Assembly: GCA_949300425.1 (NCBI GenBank)
Contig: CASGED010000035.1
Span: 1 to 64,000 of the forward strand
Direction: 5' to 3'
Origin: an uncultured Bacteroides sp.
GTDB lineage: Bacteria > Bacteroidota > Bacteroidia > Bacteroidales > Bacteroidaceae
Length of the DNA: 64,000 nt
The first letter of the stretch is position 1. Each line of letters begins with the position of its first letter. The notes beneath the pieces are model-generated. The model made no database searches. It was not told the DNA's origin and saw nothing but the letters and a program-made list of their open reading frames with translations. Below, piece after piece: positions 27,173 to 36,135 of the stretch. The position numbers and the translations under genes are program-made.

Positions 27173-27211
27173 CTTCTCTCTATATATATAAGGTAGTCAT
27201 TGTTCATAAGG

Positions 27212-27282
27212 AAGGCATCCCGCCTCCCCCTTCGTCAGTAACCCCGGTTAAGTCCGGAACGGGGAGAGCGGGATGCCGCCTT
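27212..27282 (-). terminator. Hairpin after the HU-like gene
   Basis: GGCATCCCGC-CTCCCC pairs with GGGGAG-GCGGGATGCC around an inner dyad (CCCCGGTTAAGTCCGGAACGGGG). It lies between the HU-like stop and the GNAT start. The T tract on the minus strand is weak, so it may also act as an mRNA-stabilising structure. Confidence 0.65.
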
Positions 27283-27295
27283 GCTATCTATAGCG

Positions 27296-27817
27296 TCAGG
27301 TTAGCGGGTCTTCGGTCACGCCGTCGCCATCGCCTCCACTCTCTTCACCTCCCGTAGAAGAGCCTCCGCTCGTGATGCCCTTCGCACGCTTGTAGTCGGC
27401 AAGGCTGGCGTAACTGATGTCGTCTTCCAATACGCCCGCGTTCTGGAACTGTATGCCGTTGAGTACGCTTTCGCGGAACTCCTTGCTCGGCGTAAAGATG
27501 AGTCGCGGGTTCTTAATCATAGATGCGGCGTTGAACTTAGTAATATCCTCCACGCCTTCGCTTGAGAATGACACTCGCAGCGTGCCCAGGTCGCCCACAC
27601 GTACGATGTGTCCCTGCTGCAACTGCTGCTTCGCGTAAGCACTTAACAACTGGAAGGCACCTTCCATCTCAATAGGGGCAGTGGTGGTGTTCTCCGTAGC
27701 CGCGCGGGTCATCGCCTTCACTGACTCCGCCTGTTCGCCTATTGGGGTGGCGTACCACTTACGCGGTGCCGCCTTGTCCTGAGGATTACTCCTCTTTATC
27801 AGCTTATACTTGTACAT
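27296..27817 (-). CDS. HU-family DNA-binding protein with acidic C-terminal tail
   Basis: 173 residues of the Bacteroidetes HU-related type: an N-terminal extension (YKYKLIKRSNPQDKAAPRKWY), the HU core with VRVGDLGTLRVSFSSEG, and a C-terminal linker rich in Gly, Ser, Asp and Glu that ends GDGVTEDPLT. It bends or coats DNA. The tail is unusual: the prophage structural protein at 60225-61013 ends in the same GDGVTEDPL after a similar linker. Divergent from aroK, with -7 boxes 15 nt apart. Confidence 0.88.
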   Translation of the reverse strand: MYKYKLIKRSNPQDKAAPRKWYATPIGEQAESVKAMTRAATENTTTAPIEMEGAFQLLSAYAKQQLQQGHIVRVGDLGTLRVSFSSEGVEDITKFNAASMIKNPRLIFTPSKEFRESVLNGIQFQNAGVLEDDISYASLADYKRAKGITSGGSSTGGEESGGDGDGVTEDPLT

Positions 27818-27847
27818 CCTGTCATAGTATTAATGGGGTTACCAATG

Positions 27848-27877
27848 CAAAGATACGAAAAGATTTGCTTACCTTTG
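27848..27877. promoter_or_regulatory. Divergent -7 boxes for the HU-like gene and aroK
   Basis: TATCTTTG on the minus strand (27848-27855) faces the HU-like gene. TACCTTTG on the plus strand (27870-27877) faces aroK, only 10 nt before its first ATG. Neither has a clear -33 element; the two promoters must share a helix face region and could interfere. Confidence 0.6.
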
Positions 27878-27887
27878 CCCTCGAACC

Positions 27888-28427
27888 ATGAACGAATATA
27901 TGAAACGTATTTTTTTGACCGGTTATATGGGTGCCGGTAAGACCACTTTGGGCAAGGCTTTCGCCCACCGCATGAAGCTGGAGTTCATCGACCTCGATTG
28001 GTACATTGAGGAGCGTTTCCATCGTACTATCTCCCAACTCTTTGCCGAACGGGGCGAGGACGGTTTCCGTCAACTGGAGCGTAACATGCTGCATGAAGTA
28101 GGCGAGTTCGAGAATGTAGTGATTTCCGTAGGAGGCGGTACTCCCTGCTTCTTTGACAACATGGAGTACATGAACAGCCAAGGGACAACCGTGTTTCTTG
28201 ACGTGAACACCGATGTTTTGTTCCGCCGTCTGCGTGCGTCTACTCAGCAACGCCCCATCCTCCAAGGAAAAACGGACGAAGAGCTTCGCGAATTCATCAG
28301 CAAAGCTTTGACGAATCGCCTGCCTCATTATCAGAAGGCTCGCTACACCTTCGATGGCAGCCAACTGGAGAACCGTAGCCAGATTGCGGAGTCGGTGAAT
28401 CGTCTGCAAGGGTTGCTTGGCTTGTGA
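27888..28427 (+). CDS. aroK: Shikimate kinase
   Basis: 179 residues from ATG 27888, or 175 from ATG 27900, which fits the family better (MKRIFLTGYMGAGKTTLGK). P-loop GYMGAGKTT, shikimate-binding DLDWYIEE, ERNMLHE and VVISVGGGTP. It phosphorylates shikimate in aromatic amino-acid synthesis. The -7 box at 27870-27877 implies a very short 5' leader. Confidence 0.95.
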   Translation: MNEYMKRIFLTGYMGAGKTTLGKAFAHRMKLEFIDLDWYIEERFHRTISQLFAERGEDGFRQLERNMLHEVGEFENVVISVGGGTPCFFDNMEYMNSQGTTVFLDVNTDVLFRRLRASTQQRPILQGKTDEELREFISKALTNRLPHYQKARYTFDGSQLENRSQIAESVNRLQGLLGL

Positions 28428-28477
28428 AAAAGATGTATTTTAGCCATATAAAGGCTGGAATATATGGGATTTATGTG

Positions 28478-28485
28478 TATTTTTG
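28478..28485 (+). promoter_or_regulatory. Putative -7 element of speA
   Basis: TATTTTTG, 57 nt before the speA ATG; the -33 element is weak. Confidence 0.45.
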
Positions 28486-28542
28486 TCCTCGAATAATGAA
28501 ATTAATGACCAATACTAACTATAAACCGCTAAGTAACTGAAA

Positions 28543-30435
28543 ATGAGAAAATGGCGTATTGAAGATTCGGAGGAACTTTATAACATCACCGGTTGGGGTA
28601 CCTCCTACTTCGGCATCAACGAGAAAGGGCATGTGTACGTGACTCCCCGCAAGGACGGCGTGGCCGTGGACCTGAAAGAGCTGGTAGACGAACTACAGCT
28701 GCGTGACGTGACGGCTCCTATGCTGGTACGTTTTCCCGACATTTTGGACAACCGCATCGAGAAGGTGTCCTGCTGTTTTAAAATTGCCGCAGAAGAGTAT
28801 GGCTACAAAGGCGAGAACTTCATCATCTACCCCATCAAAGTGAACCAGATGAGACCTGTGGTGGAGGAAATGATTACACACGGGAAGAAGTTCAACCTGG
28901 GACTGGAAGCCGGCTCGAAACCGGAACTGCATGCGGTCATCGGGGTAAACACGGATCCGGAGTCGCTGGTCGTATGCAACGGATATAAGGACGAAAGTTT
29001 CATCGAACTGGCATTGCTGGCACAGAAGATGGGAAAACGCATTTTCCTCGTGGTGGAAAAACTAAACGAACTGAACATCATAGCCAAAGTGGCCGCACAA
29101 CTGAAAGTGCGCCCCAACATCGGCATCCGCATCAAATTGGCCAGCAGCGGAAGCGGCAAATGGGAAGAGAGCGGGGGCGATGCCAGCAAATTCGGCCTGA
29201 CGTCGAGCGAACTGCTGGAAGCACTGGACTTTTTGGAGAAGAAGGACCTGAAGGACTGCCTGAAACTGATACACTTTCACATCGGCAGTCAGATAACGAA
29301 GATACGCCGCATCAAGAACGCCCTGCGCGAAGCGTCGCAATTCTTCGTGCAATTGCATAAGATGGGATTCAACATCGAGTTTGTGGACACTGGCGGCGGC
29401 ATGGGCGTGGACTATGACGGCACGCGGAGTTCGAACAGTGAAAGCTCGGTGAACTACTCGATACAGGAATATGTGAACGACGTAGTGTCTACCTTTGTGG
29501 ACGCGGCGGACAAGCACGGCCTGGCGCATCCGAATATCATCACGGAGACGGGACGTAGCCTGACTGCACATCACTCGGTGCTGATATTCGAGGTGCTGGA
29601 GACGGCTTCGCTACCCCAAATGGATGACGATTGGGAACCGGGTGAAGACGCACACGAATTGGTGAAGGAACTATATGACATTTGGGACAATCTGAGCCAG
29701 CGTAGCATGTTGGAGCCGTGGCACGATGCACAACAGATACGGGAGGAAGCATTGGATCTCTTCAGTCACGGTATTGTGGACTTGGAGACGCGGGCGCAAA
29801 TTGAGAAACTGTACTGGAGCATCTGCCGGGAGATAAACGCCATCGCTTCGGGACTGAAGCATTGTCCGGAGGAGTTCCGCAAGTTAAACAAGCTGTTGGC
29901 GGACAAGTATTTCTGCAACTTCTCACTCTTCCAGTCGTTGCCGGACTCATGGGCCATCGACCAGATGTTCCCCATCATGCCCATCCAACGTCTGGACGAG
30001 CGGCCGGATCGGGAAGCCACACTCCAGGACATGACGTGCGATTCGGACGGCAAGATAGCAAACTTCGTAACTTCGCGGCCAGACGCTACTACACTGCCAC
30101 TGCACTCTTTACGCAAAGGTGAAAGCTATTATCTGGCGGTGTTCTTGGTGGGAGCTTATCAAGAGATTTTGGGTGACATGCACAACCTTTTTGGTGACAC
30201 GAATGCAGTGCATGTGTCGGTCAATTCGAAAGGGTATTCCATTGATCAACTGATAGACGGCGAGACGGTGGCGGAGGTATTGGATTACGTACAGTACAAC
30301 CCCAAGAAGTTAGTGCGCAAGTTGGAAACGTGGGTGACGCAGTCGGTAAAAGAAGGACGCATCACCCTGGAGGAAGGGAAGGAGTTCCTGGCCAACTATC
30401 GGTCGGGGCTGTACGGGTATACGTACTTAGAGTGA
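28543..30435 (+). CDS. speA: Biosynthetic arginine decarboxylase
   Basis: 630 residues, full length. It is PLP-dependent and converts arginine to agmatine for polyamine synthesis. The N-terminal WGTSYFGINEKGHV, the PLP-Lys motif IIYPIKVNQ (Lys near residue 99), GIRIKLASSGSGKWEESGGDASKFGL, FHIGSQ, VDTGGGMGVDYDGT and ITETGRSLTAHHS are all present. argB follows after a palindromic spacer, the usual Bacteroides order. Confidence 0.97.
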   Translation: MRKWRIEDSEELYNITGWGTSYFGINEKGHVYVTPRKDGVAVDLKELVDELQLRDVTAPMLVRFPDILDNRIEKVSCCFKIAAEEYGYKGENFIIYPIKVNQMRPVVEEMITHGKKFNLGLEAGSKPELHAVIGVNTDPESLVVCNGYKDESFIELALLAQKMGKRIFLVVEKLNELNIIAKVAAQLKVRPNIGIRIKLASSGSGKWEESGGDASKFGLTSSELLEALDFLEKKDLKDCLKLIHFHIGSQITKIRRIKNALREASQFFVQLHKMGFNIEFVDTGGGMGVDYDGTRSSNSESSVNYSIQEYVNDVVSTFVDAADKHGLAHPNIITETGRSLTAHHSVLIFEVLETASLPQMDDDWEPGEDAHELVKELYDIWDNLSQRSMLEPWHDAQQIREEALDLFSHGIVDLETRAQIEKLYWSICREINAIASGLKHCPEEFRKLNKLLADKYFCNFSLFQSLPDSWAIDQMFPIMPIQRLDERPDREATLQDMTCDSDGKIANFVTSRPDATTLPLHSLRKGESYYLAVFLVGAYQEILGDMHNLFGDTNAVHVSVNSKGYSIDQLIDGETVAEVLDYVQYNPKKLVRKLETWVTQSVKEGRITLEEGKEFLANYRSGLYGYTYLE

Positions 30436-30446
30436 ATTTAATGTGA

Positions 30447-30543
30447 ATTAAGAATGAAGAATGAAGAATTTGGATTGTGCAGTCAGTATGCGCAATTGTA
30501 CCGTATGGCTAATTCTTCATTCTTCATTCATCATTCTTAATTT
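30447..30543. repeat. Palindromic repeat in the speA-argB spacer
   Basis: Arms built of GAATGAAGAATGAAGAATT (about 30452-30470) and AATTCTTCATTCTTCATTCAT (about 30510-30530), with flanking AATTAA/TTAATT. GAATGATGAATGATAAT at 63279-63295, inside the prophage, is of the same type. It would form an internal mRNA hairpin between speA and argB. Confidence 0.75.
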
Positions 30544-30547
30544 ATAT

Positions 30548-31333
30548 ATGGAGAAACTGACTTTGATAAAGGTGGGGGGGAAGATTGTAGAGGAAGACGC
30601 TTCTCTCCAAAAACTGCTGGATGACTTTGCGGCACTGGAAGGACGTAAAGTGTTGGTGCATGGCGGCGGACGTTCGGCCACACGATTGGCGGAACAACTG
30701 GGCATTGAGAGCCGGATGGTGAACGGTCGGCGCATCACCGACGCGGAAACGCTGCGTGTAGTGACCATGGTGTACGGAGGCTTGGTGAACAAGAATATTG
30801 TGGCGGGTCTGCAGGCTCGTGGAGTCAATGCGTTAGGCCTGACAGGTGCCGACATGGATGTCATCCGCTCGGCGAAGCGTCCGGTGACGGATGTGGATTA
30901 TGGTTTCGTAGGAGACGTGAAGCAGGTGAACGCCGCGTTGCTGGGTGACTTGATAGGAAAAGGAGTGGTACCGGTCATGGCTCCACTGACCCACGACGGG
31001 CGAGGACACCTGCTCAACACCAATGCAGACACCATAGCGGGCGAAACGGCCAAGGCCCTGGCGGGATTGTTCGACGTGACTTTGGTGTATTGCTTCGAAA
31101 AAAAGGGAGTTTTGCGGGATGAAAACGACGAAGACAGTGTAATACCTTCCTTGAATTACGCCGACTTCCGACGGCTGGAAGCGGAGGGTGTCATACAGGG
31201 CGGAATGATACCCAAACTGCAAAACGCGTTCGAAGCGTTACGGGCAGGCGTATGCGAAGTGGTCATCATGCGGGCGGACACCATCGGCGGGAACGAAGGA
31301 ACGCGCATCAGAATAGAGGGGAAAGATGCTTAA
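30548..31333 (+). CDS. argB: Acetylglutamate kinase
   Basis: 261 residues from ATG 30548 (MEKLTLIKVGGKIVEE); an upstream in-frame start runs through the palindromic spacer and is rejected. Amino-acid-kinase fold: KVGGK, VHGGGRSATRLAEQLGI and RMVNGRRITDAETL bind acetylglutamate; NTNADTIAGETA and GGMIPKL are in the nucleotide and lid regions. It performs the second step of arginine synthesis. Confidence 0.96.
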   Translation: MEKLTLIKVGGKIVEEDASLQKLLDDFAALEGRKVLVHGGGRSATRLAEQLGIESRMVNGRRITDAETLRVVTMVYGGLVNKNIVAGLQARGVNALGLTGADMDVIRSAKRPVTDVDYGFVGDVKQVNAALLGDLIGKGVVPVMAPLTHDGRGHLLNTNADTIAGETAKALAGLFDVTLVYCFEKKGVLRDENDEDSVIPSLNYADFRRLEAEGVIQGGMIPKLQNAFEALRAGVCEVVIMRADTIGGNEGTRIRIEGKDA

Positions 31334-31370
31334 TGATTGTTAATCGCCAACACCTATTGTAACTTTTCCC

Positions 31371-31907
31371 ATGCTGAACCGTCATTGTAATAGAAAGAAG
31401 CGGGAAATTGACTTCCGGACCGATGTCCTTCCTTTGAAAGACAAGCTCTTCCGGTTGGCCCTGCGGATTGTGCCGGACAGGGCGGAAGCGGAAGACATTG
31501 TGCAGGAGACGCTGATTCGGGTCTGGAACAAGCGTGGAGAATGGTGCCAGTTGGAATCGATAGAGGCTTTCAGCTTAGCGGTAGCCAGAAATCTGGCAAT
31601 AGACCGAAGTGAACGGAAAAATGCGCAAACTGTGGAGCTGACTACGGAGGTGGAATTCGTGGCGGACGCTTCGAGTCCGCATGATGACTTGGTGAGCAAA
31701 GAGCAGTTGGGGTTGATTCACCGCTTAGTAAACGCTTTGCCAGAACAGCAGCGGGTGGTGATGCACCTGCGCGATGTGGAAGGCAAAAGCTATAAGGAAA
31801 TAGCCGCCGTGCTGGACGTTACGGAAGAACAGGTGAAAGTGACGCTGTTCAGGGCGCGACAGAAGGTGAAACAAGAATTTAGGAAAATAGATGGTTATGG
31901 ACTCTGA
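31371..31907 (+). CDS. ECF-type RNA polymerase sigma-70 factor
   Basis: 178 residues. Region 2 contains KLFRLALRIVPDRAEAEDIVQETLIRVWNKR; region 4 contains ALPEQQRVVMHLRDVEGKSYKEIAAVLDVTEEQVKVTLFRARQKVKQ. The gene starts 37 nt after argB. Its end overlaps the next gene by 11 nt or more, the usual arrangement of an ECF sigma with its membrane anti-sigma factor. Confidence 0.94.
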   Translation: MLNRHCNRKKREIDFRTDVLPLKDKLFRLALRIVPDRAEAEDIVQETLIRVWNKRGEWCQLESIEAFSLAVARNLAIDRSERKNAQTVELTTEVEFVADASSPHDDLVSKEQLGLIHRLVNALPEQQRVVMHLRDVEGKSYKEIAAVLDVTEEQVKVTLFRARQKVKQEFRKIDGYGL

Positions 31908-32385
31908 ACATATAAAAGAGTTGTGGGAACGTTATTGGCAGTGTGAGACATCAACGGAAGAGGAAGCGGAATTACGCGCGTTTTTCCGGATGACAGACGT
32001 GCCTGAGGAGTGGCGGCAACAGAAAGCATGGTTCTCTTTTTTAGAGAAAGAGAAGAAAATCCACTTGGACGAGGATTTTGACAGGAAGGTGCTGGAACGG
32101 ATAGAAGCACCGACGGTGAAGGCGCGTCGTTTGTCACTGGCAAACCGCCTGGCACCCCTATTGAAAGCCGCAAGCGTAGTGGTTGTCATACTTTCATTGG
32201 GAACCATGATGCGCCACACGCTCCTGACGGACGAAGAGAGAGTGATTATGCCAGACACCATCGGGAGGCAGATAACGACACCATCGGTGGCTTTCTCCGT
32301 CGAAGAGGCGGAAGGAGAAGGCTCGCAGGCACGGGACAGCCTGCAGCGGAGGGAAGCACAACCCGTCCTACCGATGAAGCGCTGA
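31897..32385 (+). CDS. Probable anti-sigma or regulatory single-pass membrane protein
   Basis: 162 residues from ATG 31897; an in-frame ATG at 31891 is also possible. The cytosolic N-terminus (ELWERYWQCETSTEEEAELRAFFRM) resembles Bacteroides ECF-associated proteins with short acidic helical segments. One membrane helix (LKAASVVVVILSLGTMM) follows, then a short outside tail. It overlaps the sigma gene, which supports an anti-sigma role. It lacks a FecR/DUF4974 domain. Confidence 0.75.
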   Translation: MDSEHIKELWERYWQCETSTEEEAELRAFFRMTDVPEEWRQQKAWFSFLEKEKKIHLDEDFDRKVLERIEAPTVKARRLSLANRLAPLLKAASVVVVILSLGTMMRHTLLTDEERVIMPDTIGRQITTPSVAFSVEEAEGEGSQARDSLQRREAQPVLPMKR

Positions 32386-32529
32386 GCGAGAACAGGAATT
32401 TTCATTGTTTTTAAATCATTATACATTTTCATTTGCTTTAAAGAATAGTTAGTGTGCTTTATTAAAACAGGTATTTGAGGCTGTGAAGTTTCAATTCTTT
32501 TTAGAAGAACAATAGGAACTAACTAGGAA

Positions 32530-32568
32530 CAAAAAAGGGATGCCGCGTGACGCAGCGTCCCTTTTTAT
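32530..32568. terminator. Bidirectional terminator
   Basis: AAAAAGGGATGC and GCGTCCCTTTTT form an A-rich/T-rich hairpin between the anti-sigma gene (+) and the nucleotidyltransferase (-). Confidence 0.8.
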
Positions 32569-32588
32569 TTACCATATATACATCTCAA

Positions 32589-33500
32589 TCAGAAGAGCTT
32601 GGCGGGATATTCCCCTGCGTCTACCAACGCCTGAATGCGGTCTACCACGCCCTGACGGTCTTCAGGATAAGTCACTCCGAACCATTTGCTTGTGGTGTCC
32701 AACACCTTGACGGTGGCGGTTCCTTCGGTAATGAGCTTGTCCACCATCAACGGGATAAAAAATTCGCTCTTCAGGTTCTCCATGTTCTTGGGGTCGCTGA
32801 GGAAAGTCTTGAAGTACTCGCGGCTGTAGCCGAAGTAATCGGGCGTGAAGCCCCAAAAGTTCATGCTGACGGGAGTCGTCTCCGGTGTTGCCGCCCACTC
32901 ACCGTTGTCGTCAATGTACTTCACTTCACCATCGATGCGCTGAATCTTGGTTCGCTCCACCACTGAGGTAAGCAGGTGGCTGTCGTTGGTGCTGCACAGA
33001 CCGCGCGAAACGGTACCACTCTCGCTCAACGTATTACCTATGCGGAAGCCTACCATAGCGTAGGTGTTCTGCGCGCCTTCAGGCAAGGCGGAAAGGAAGT
33101 CCGCCATCACGCGGAACGAATCACGGCCGTAGAAGTCATCGCAATTAATAACAGCAAACGGTTCTTTGATGACGCCCTCGCCCATCATTACGGCATGGTT
33201 GGTTCCCCAAGGCTTAGTACGGCCTTCGGGGCAAGTGAAGCCTTCGGGCAGGGCATCCAAACTTTGGAACACCAATTCGCAGGGGATGTGGCCTTCGTAC
33301 TTGGAAATGATTTTTTCGCGGAAATCTTGTTCGAAATCTTTGCGAATGACAAACACCAGCTTGCCGAATCCGGCGCGCAAGGCATCGTAGATGGAGTAAT
33401 CCATGATGGTTTCACCGTTAGGACCCAGTCCATCCAGTTGTTTCAGACCGCCGTAACGGCTTCCCATGCCGGCAGCGAGTAAAAAAAGAGTAGGTTTCAT
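32589..33500 (-). CDS. Sugar-1-phosphate nucleotidyltransferase-family protein
   Basis: 303 residues. FLLAAGMGSRYGG is the nucleotide-binding signature, with KQLDGLGPNGETIMDYSIYDAL next; FAVINCDDFYGRDSF is the metal-binding Asp region. The family couples NTP to sugar-1-phosphates. The exact sugar is not readable. In Bacteroides related genes often sit next to an aminoglycoside-phosphotransferase-like sugar kinase; none is adjacent here. Confidence 0.85.
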   Translation of the reverse strand: MKPTLFLLAAGMGSRYGGLKQLDGLGPNGETIMDYSIYDALRAGFGKLVFVIRKDFEQDFREKIISKYEGHIPCELVFQSLDALPEGFTCPEGRTKPWGTNHAVMMGEGVIKEPFAVINCDDFYGRDSFRVMADFLSALPEGAQNTYAMVGFRIGNTLSESGTVSRGLCSTNDSHLLTSVVERTKIQRIDGEVKYIDDNGEWAATPETTPVSMNFWGFTPDYFGYSREYFKTFLSDPKNMENLKSEFFIPLMVDKLITEGTATVKVLDTTSKWFGVTYPEDRQGVVDRIQALVDAGEYPAKLF

Positions 33501-33543
33501 GATAGTTTTGTTTTTAAAAAGGTTGTTCGTTTTTAAAACTCTA

Positions 33544-33551
33544 CAAATGTA
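33544..33551 (-). promoter_or_regulatory. Putative -7 element of the nucleotidyltransferase gene
   Basis: TACATTTG on the minus strand, 43 nt upstream of the start; no good -33 element. Confidence 0.5.
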
Positions 33552-33628
33552 AGCATAAGTTTTTAGAAAAAAGAAAAACGACGGAAAAATGATAATTTAT
33601 CTATTCCTATCTGTCTGACCAAGATGGT

Positions 33629-33670
33629 CTTTACGTCCGTAAAGAGGGACTTTAGCATCGTAAAGAGGGA
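33629..33670. repeat. Palindrome array, 21-nt period, two units
   Basis: Unit 1 (33629-33649) has CTTTACG-TC-CGTAAAG followed by AGGGA; unit 2 (33650-33670) has CTTTA-N6-TAAAG followed by the same AGGGA. A third, diverged unit (CATTAC) may follow. Confidence 0.75.
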
Positions 33671-33699
33671 CATTACAACAACCAAAAGGAACTTTTTTC

Positions 33700-34200
33700 G
33701 CCCGGTGAAGGTTTCACGCTTTCACCGTCCTGTATTCTTTTGATTCATAAGCATTTGTTGTGAAACATCCGTTTCTTTCACGTTTAGGCATGTTTCACAC
33801 GATATGGTAAAATCGTACATCCATGTGCACAAATCGTACAGAATCGGTTCCAAAGGGAACATCCCGCATCCTTCACAAAACGGAGAGGTGAAACATCCGT
33901 GAAAGATGCATCTTTCACAGCATCCGATTTAAAATCAAGCAGTTGAAAGGCTGTGAAGGCGTGAAACATACATCCGCGGAAACTTCTTGTAGCGTGTGAA
34001 ACATCGGCCGGGCAACGCAAACCATAGGCTTATCCGATACAAAACACGGCTTCTTCCGTGTCCTTTCACCGCTTCTTGTGAAGGGAAACACCGGATGATT
34101 TTCATTTAATGAGAGCACCCTTTTGATTTAAAGGGAAAGAACGGGACATTAAAGCAGACGGGGCGGGAGATTAAATGATAAATTATTGTTGACTTTACCA
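33700..34200. other. Non-coding stretch dense in GTGAAA/TTTCAC dyads
   Basis: No credible gene. GTGAAA or TTTCAC occurs about a dozen times between 33704 and 34085, often as hairpins: CGGTGAA/TTCACCG (33703-33727), GTGAAA/TTTCAC (33760-33781) and the perfect 20-bp palindrome at 33899-33918 (GTGAAAGATG plus its complement). ACACGG-CTTCTT-CCGTGT and CTTTCACC-GCTTCTT-GTGAAGG lie near 34045-34083. Its function is unknown. Confidence 0.7.
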
Positions 34201-34207
34201 AGTATCC

Positions 34208-34286
34208 TTACTTACTCTGCCAACGCAGCTTACTTATTTTGCCAACGCAGCTTACTTACTCTGCCAACGCAGCTTGCTTACTTTAC
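34208..34286. repeat. Palindrome array, 22-nt period, three and a half units
   Basis: Exact or near-exact units at 34208-34229, 34230-34251 and 34252-34273, each ending CTGCCAACGCAGC or TTGCCAACGCAGC after TTACTTA; a partial unit follows. The core CTGC-CAAC-GCAG is a short dyad. Confidence 0.9.
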
Positions 34287-34355
34287 AAGATGCCCCGTGC
34301 CAAAGAGGATTATCCTCTTCGCCATATAGGATTATCTTCTTTGGAATATCAGATG

Positions 34356-34393
34356 AACAGGGGATGGCTCTACAAACAAAGCCATCCCCTGTT
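34356..34393. terminator. Perfect 14-bp hairpin
   Basis: AACAGGGGATGGCT (34356-34369) pairs perfectly with AGCCATCCCCTGTT (34380-34393). It lies 58 nt past the end of the LruC-like gene (minus strand) and is its likely terminator, though the T tract is poor. Confidence 0.65.
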
Positions 34394-34450
34394 TAAACGG
34401 TCTATGATGCCAGCCCGCTTATTTCTTTGCAATGACGGGTGTCAAGGTCC

Positions 34451-35653
34451 TTAACGTCTGATTACCTTACCGTCCACCGGATTGTTACACCAATCGTTGT
34501 TCGTGCCATAGTTGGCTCCCCATTCGCCAAAATCCGGATATGCCACGCTGATGCTTGTGCGCTCTACAGGCCATTGCCAAGTACCCGGTACGCAAATCAT
34601 CTGGGGCGCTTCACCTTGGCCGGGAGCTGTAATCTCCGTATTCGCATTGCCTTCTTCGTCTATTACTTTAACGCTGAATCCGCCCATGTTCTGAGTGATG
34701 CTAAAGTTCTCGTCAACATTAATCGTAATAGGCGTAGCCGTTTGCGTAATGCCGTTTTCTGTATTGACAAAAGTTGTGGCCGATGCCCCCAACAGGCTAT
34801 GTATCTCTCCATAACTCTGTCCGTTGTACATGATTTCCGCTTCCAATATTCCGCCTGCAGCCAATGGAGTGACGGTTACTTGGTTGCTTCCCTCTACGTG
34901 GCTGACGCTGAACACTACGTCGTTGAAGTCGAAATCGTCTATTGCGCCAAGGTCCTCGCAGGCGAGAATCCATGCTTGGTGTTCAGGTTTATCTTCATCG
35001 GAAATATCAGGACCAATATTTTCCGGTTCATCTTCAAACGTGCCATTGACGAAGAATAGCAAGTCGTTCATATCCCAATCTTCACCATCTTCTATACCCA
35101 AGATGATTTGCTCCCCATATCGGTAGGTTACGGCACAAGTGTGTATATCGTCTTTTTTCAAGCTTGGGTTATAATAATCTTTCGAATGAATAGAACTCCA
35201 AAGATTGTCAGGGTTGATGATATGTTGATTACTTTTGTTCACAAAAAAAGCGATATGTATGCCTTTAGGAAATGTATAGGTTGGTATACCATTATCATTA
35301 TAGACTAATTTGACTTTAGAACCTTGTATGACGGTTTCTCCTGATATGTACCCAGCACTAATTTGTGCAAGTTCCATGTCATTGCTTAAAGGTTGACCAT
35401 CCTTTTTAATAAAATCTACCGGATTATATTGGTCGAACAATACATAGCGAACAGCTTTATTGGGGTCTTCTCCATCTTTATAATAGAAATAACCAAAAGC
35501 ATATCGATTGATGGTCGCTCCAAAATTTAAAGAAAGCTCAACCGGTCCTTCCTTACTGGTCACATATTCTACTTTAGTACCCAATTGTTCTTTCCATTTC
35601 GTCAGATTGTCAGTATACTCTTCAAAAGGAGCCCCCTTACCTACAATGTTCAA
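34451..35653 (-). pseudogene. LruC/DUF4842-type surface protein, 5'-truncated or frameshifted
   Basis: 400 residues read from a TTG codon. C-terminal DUF4842/LruC features: ACEDLGAIDDFDFNDVVFSVSH, then GTWQWPVERTSISVAYPDFGEW and NNDWCNNPVDGKVI. The middle part (NRYAFGYFYYKDG, DMNDLLFFVNG) resembles a DUF4114 domain. No signal peptide or ATG opens the frame. In-frame sequence runs on upstream of the TTG (SWKVKEW) to meet the neighbouring fragment at 35662-35865, whose own frame stops at an A-rich spot. The simplest reading is one gene split by a single-base indel. Confidence 0.6.
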
Positions 35654-35661
35654 CCATTCTT

Positions 35662-35865
35662 TTACTTTCCAACTATCACCTCTGTAGTTGTTACACCATT
35701 AAGATAAGCCACTGTAAAAGCTACAGGACGACTATGGTCATATTCATCATCCGGATTTGTATATGATGGATCCCAATAAGATCCCTTTATTTCATACGGA
35801 TTGCCAATAGTAACCGGACAATCTTCCGCTTTAGTTATGACTTTGGCTGAGTTATTGATAAACAT
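35662..35865 (-). pseudogene. Likely N-proximal fragment of the LruC-like gene
   Basis: 67 residues from ATG 35863-35865: NNSAKVITKAEDCPVTIGNPYEIKGSYWDPSYTNPDDEYDHSRPVAFTVAYLNG, then VTTTEVIVGK and stop. It has no signal peptide. Composition matches the downstream LruC-like fragment; the stop lies beside AAAGTAAAAG, where a one-base shift would read into SWKVKEWLNIVGKG. It could also be a separate small gene. Confidence 0.4.
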
Positions 35866-36044
35866 TTTGTTTCTTTCAATAGGTATGTAGCTATTGAGCA
35901 AAATATTTTTCTCATTTTTAGCAATAACAAATATAATTTGTGCATAAATGCGCATTATTCGTTTTATGAGACAAATAATCCGCCCTTTTTCGCAAAATCG
36001 GCTCATAAAGGGGATTTTATGGAACAATTCAAAAAAAGGAGTTG

Positions 36045-36135
36045 TTTCACTAACTGATGAAACGGTGTTTCAATAGCCACTGAAACGGTGTTTCACTAAC
36101 TGATGAAACAGTGTTTCAATGGCTACTGAAACAGG
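36045..36135. repeat. Palindrome array, 22-23-nt period, four units
   Basis: Units at 36045-36066, 36067-36089, 36090-36112 and 36113-36135. Each carries GTTTCA-N8-TGAAAC (the first unit has lost one A). Two spacer types alternate: CTAACTGA and ATAGCCAC/ATGGCTAC. There are no unique spacers, so it is not CRISPR. Confidence 0.92.

Noticed and set aside
33784..34118. Small minus-strand open frames rich in Phe, Cys and Thr
   Set aside because: They arise from the GTGAAA/TTTCAC repeats, have no start context and no plausible protein composition.
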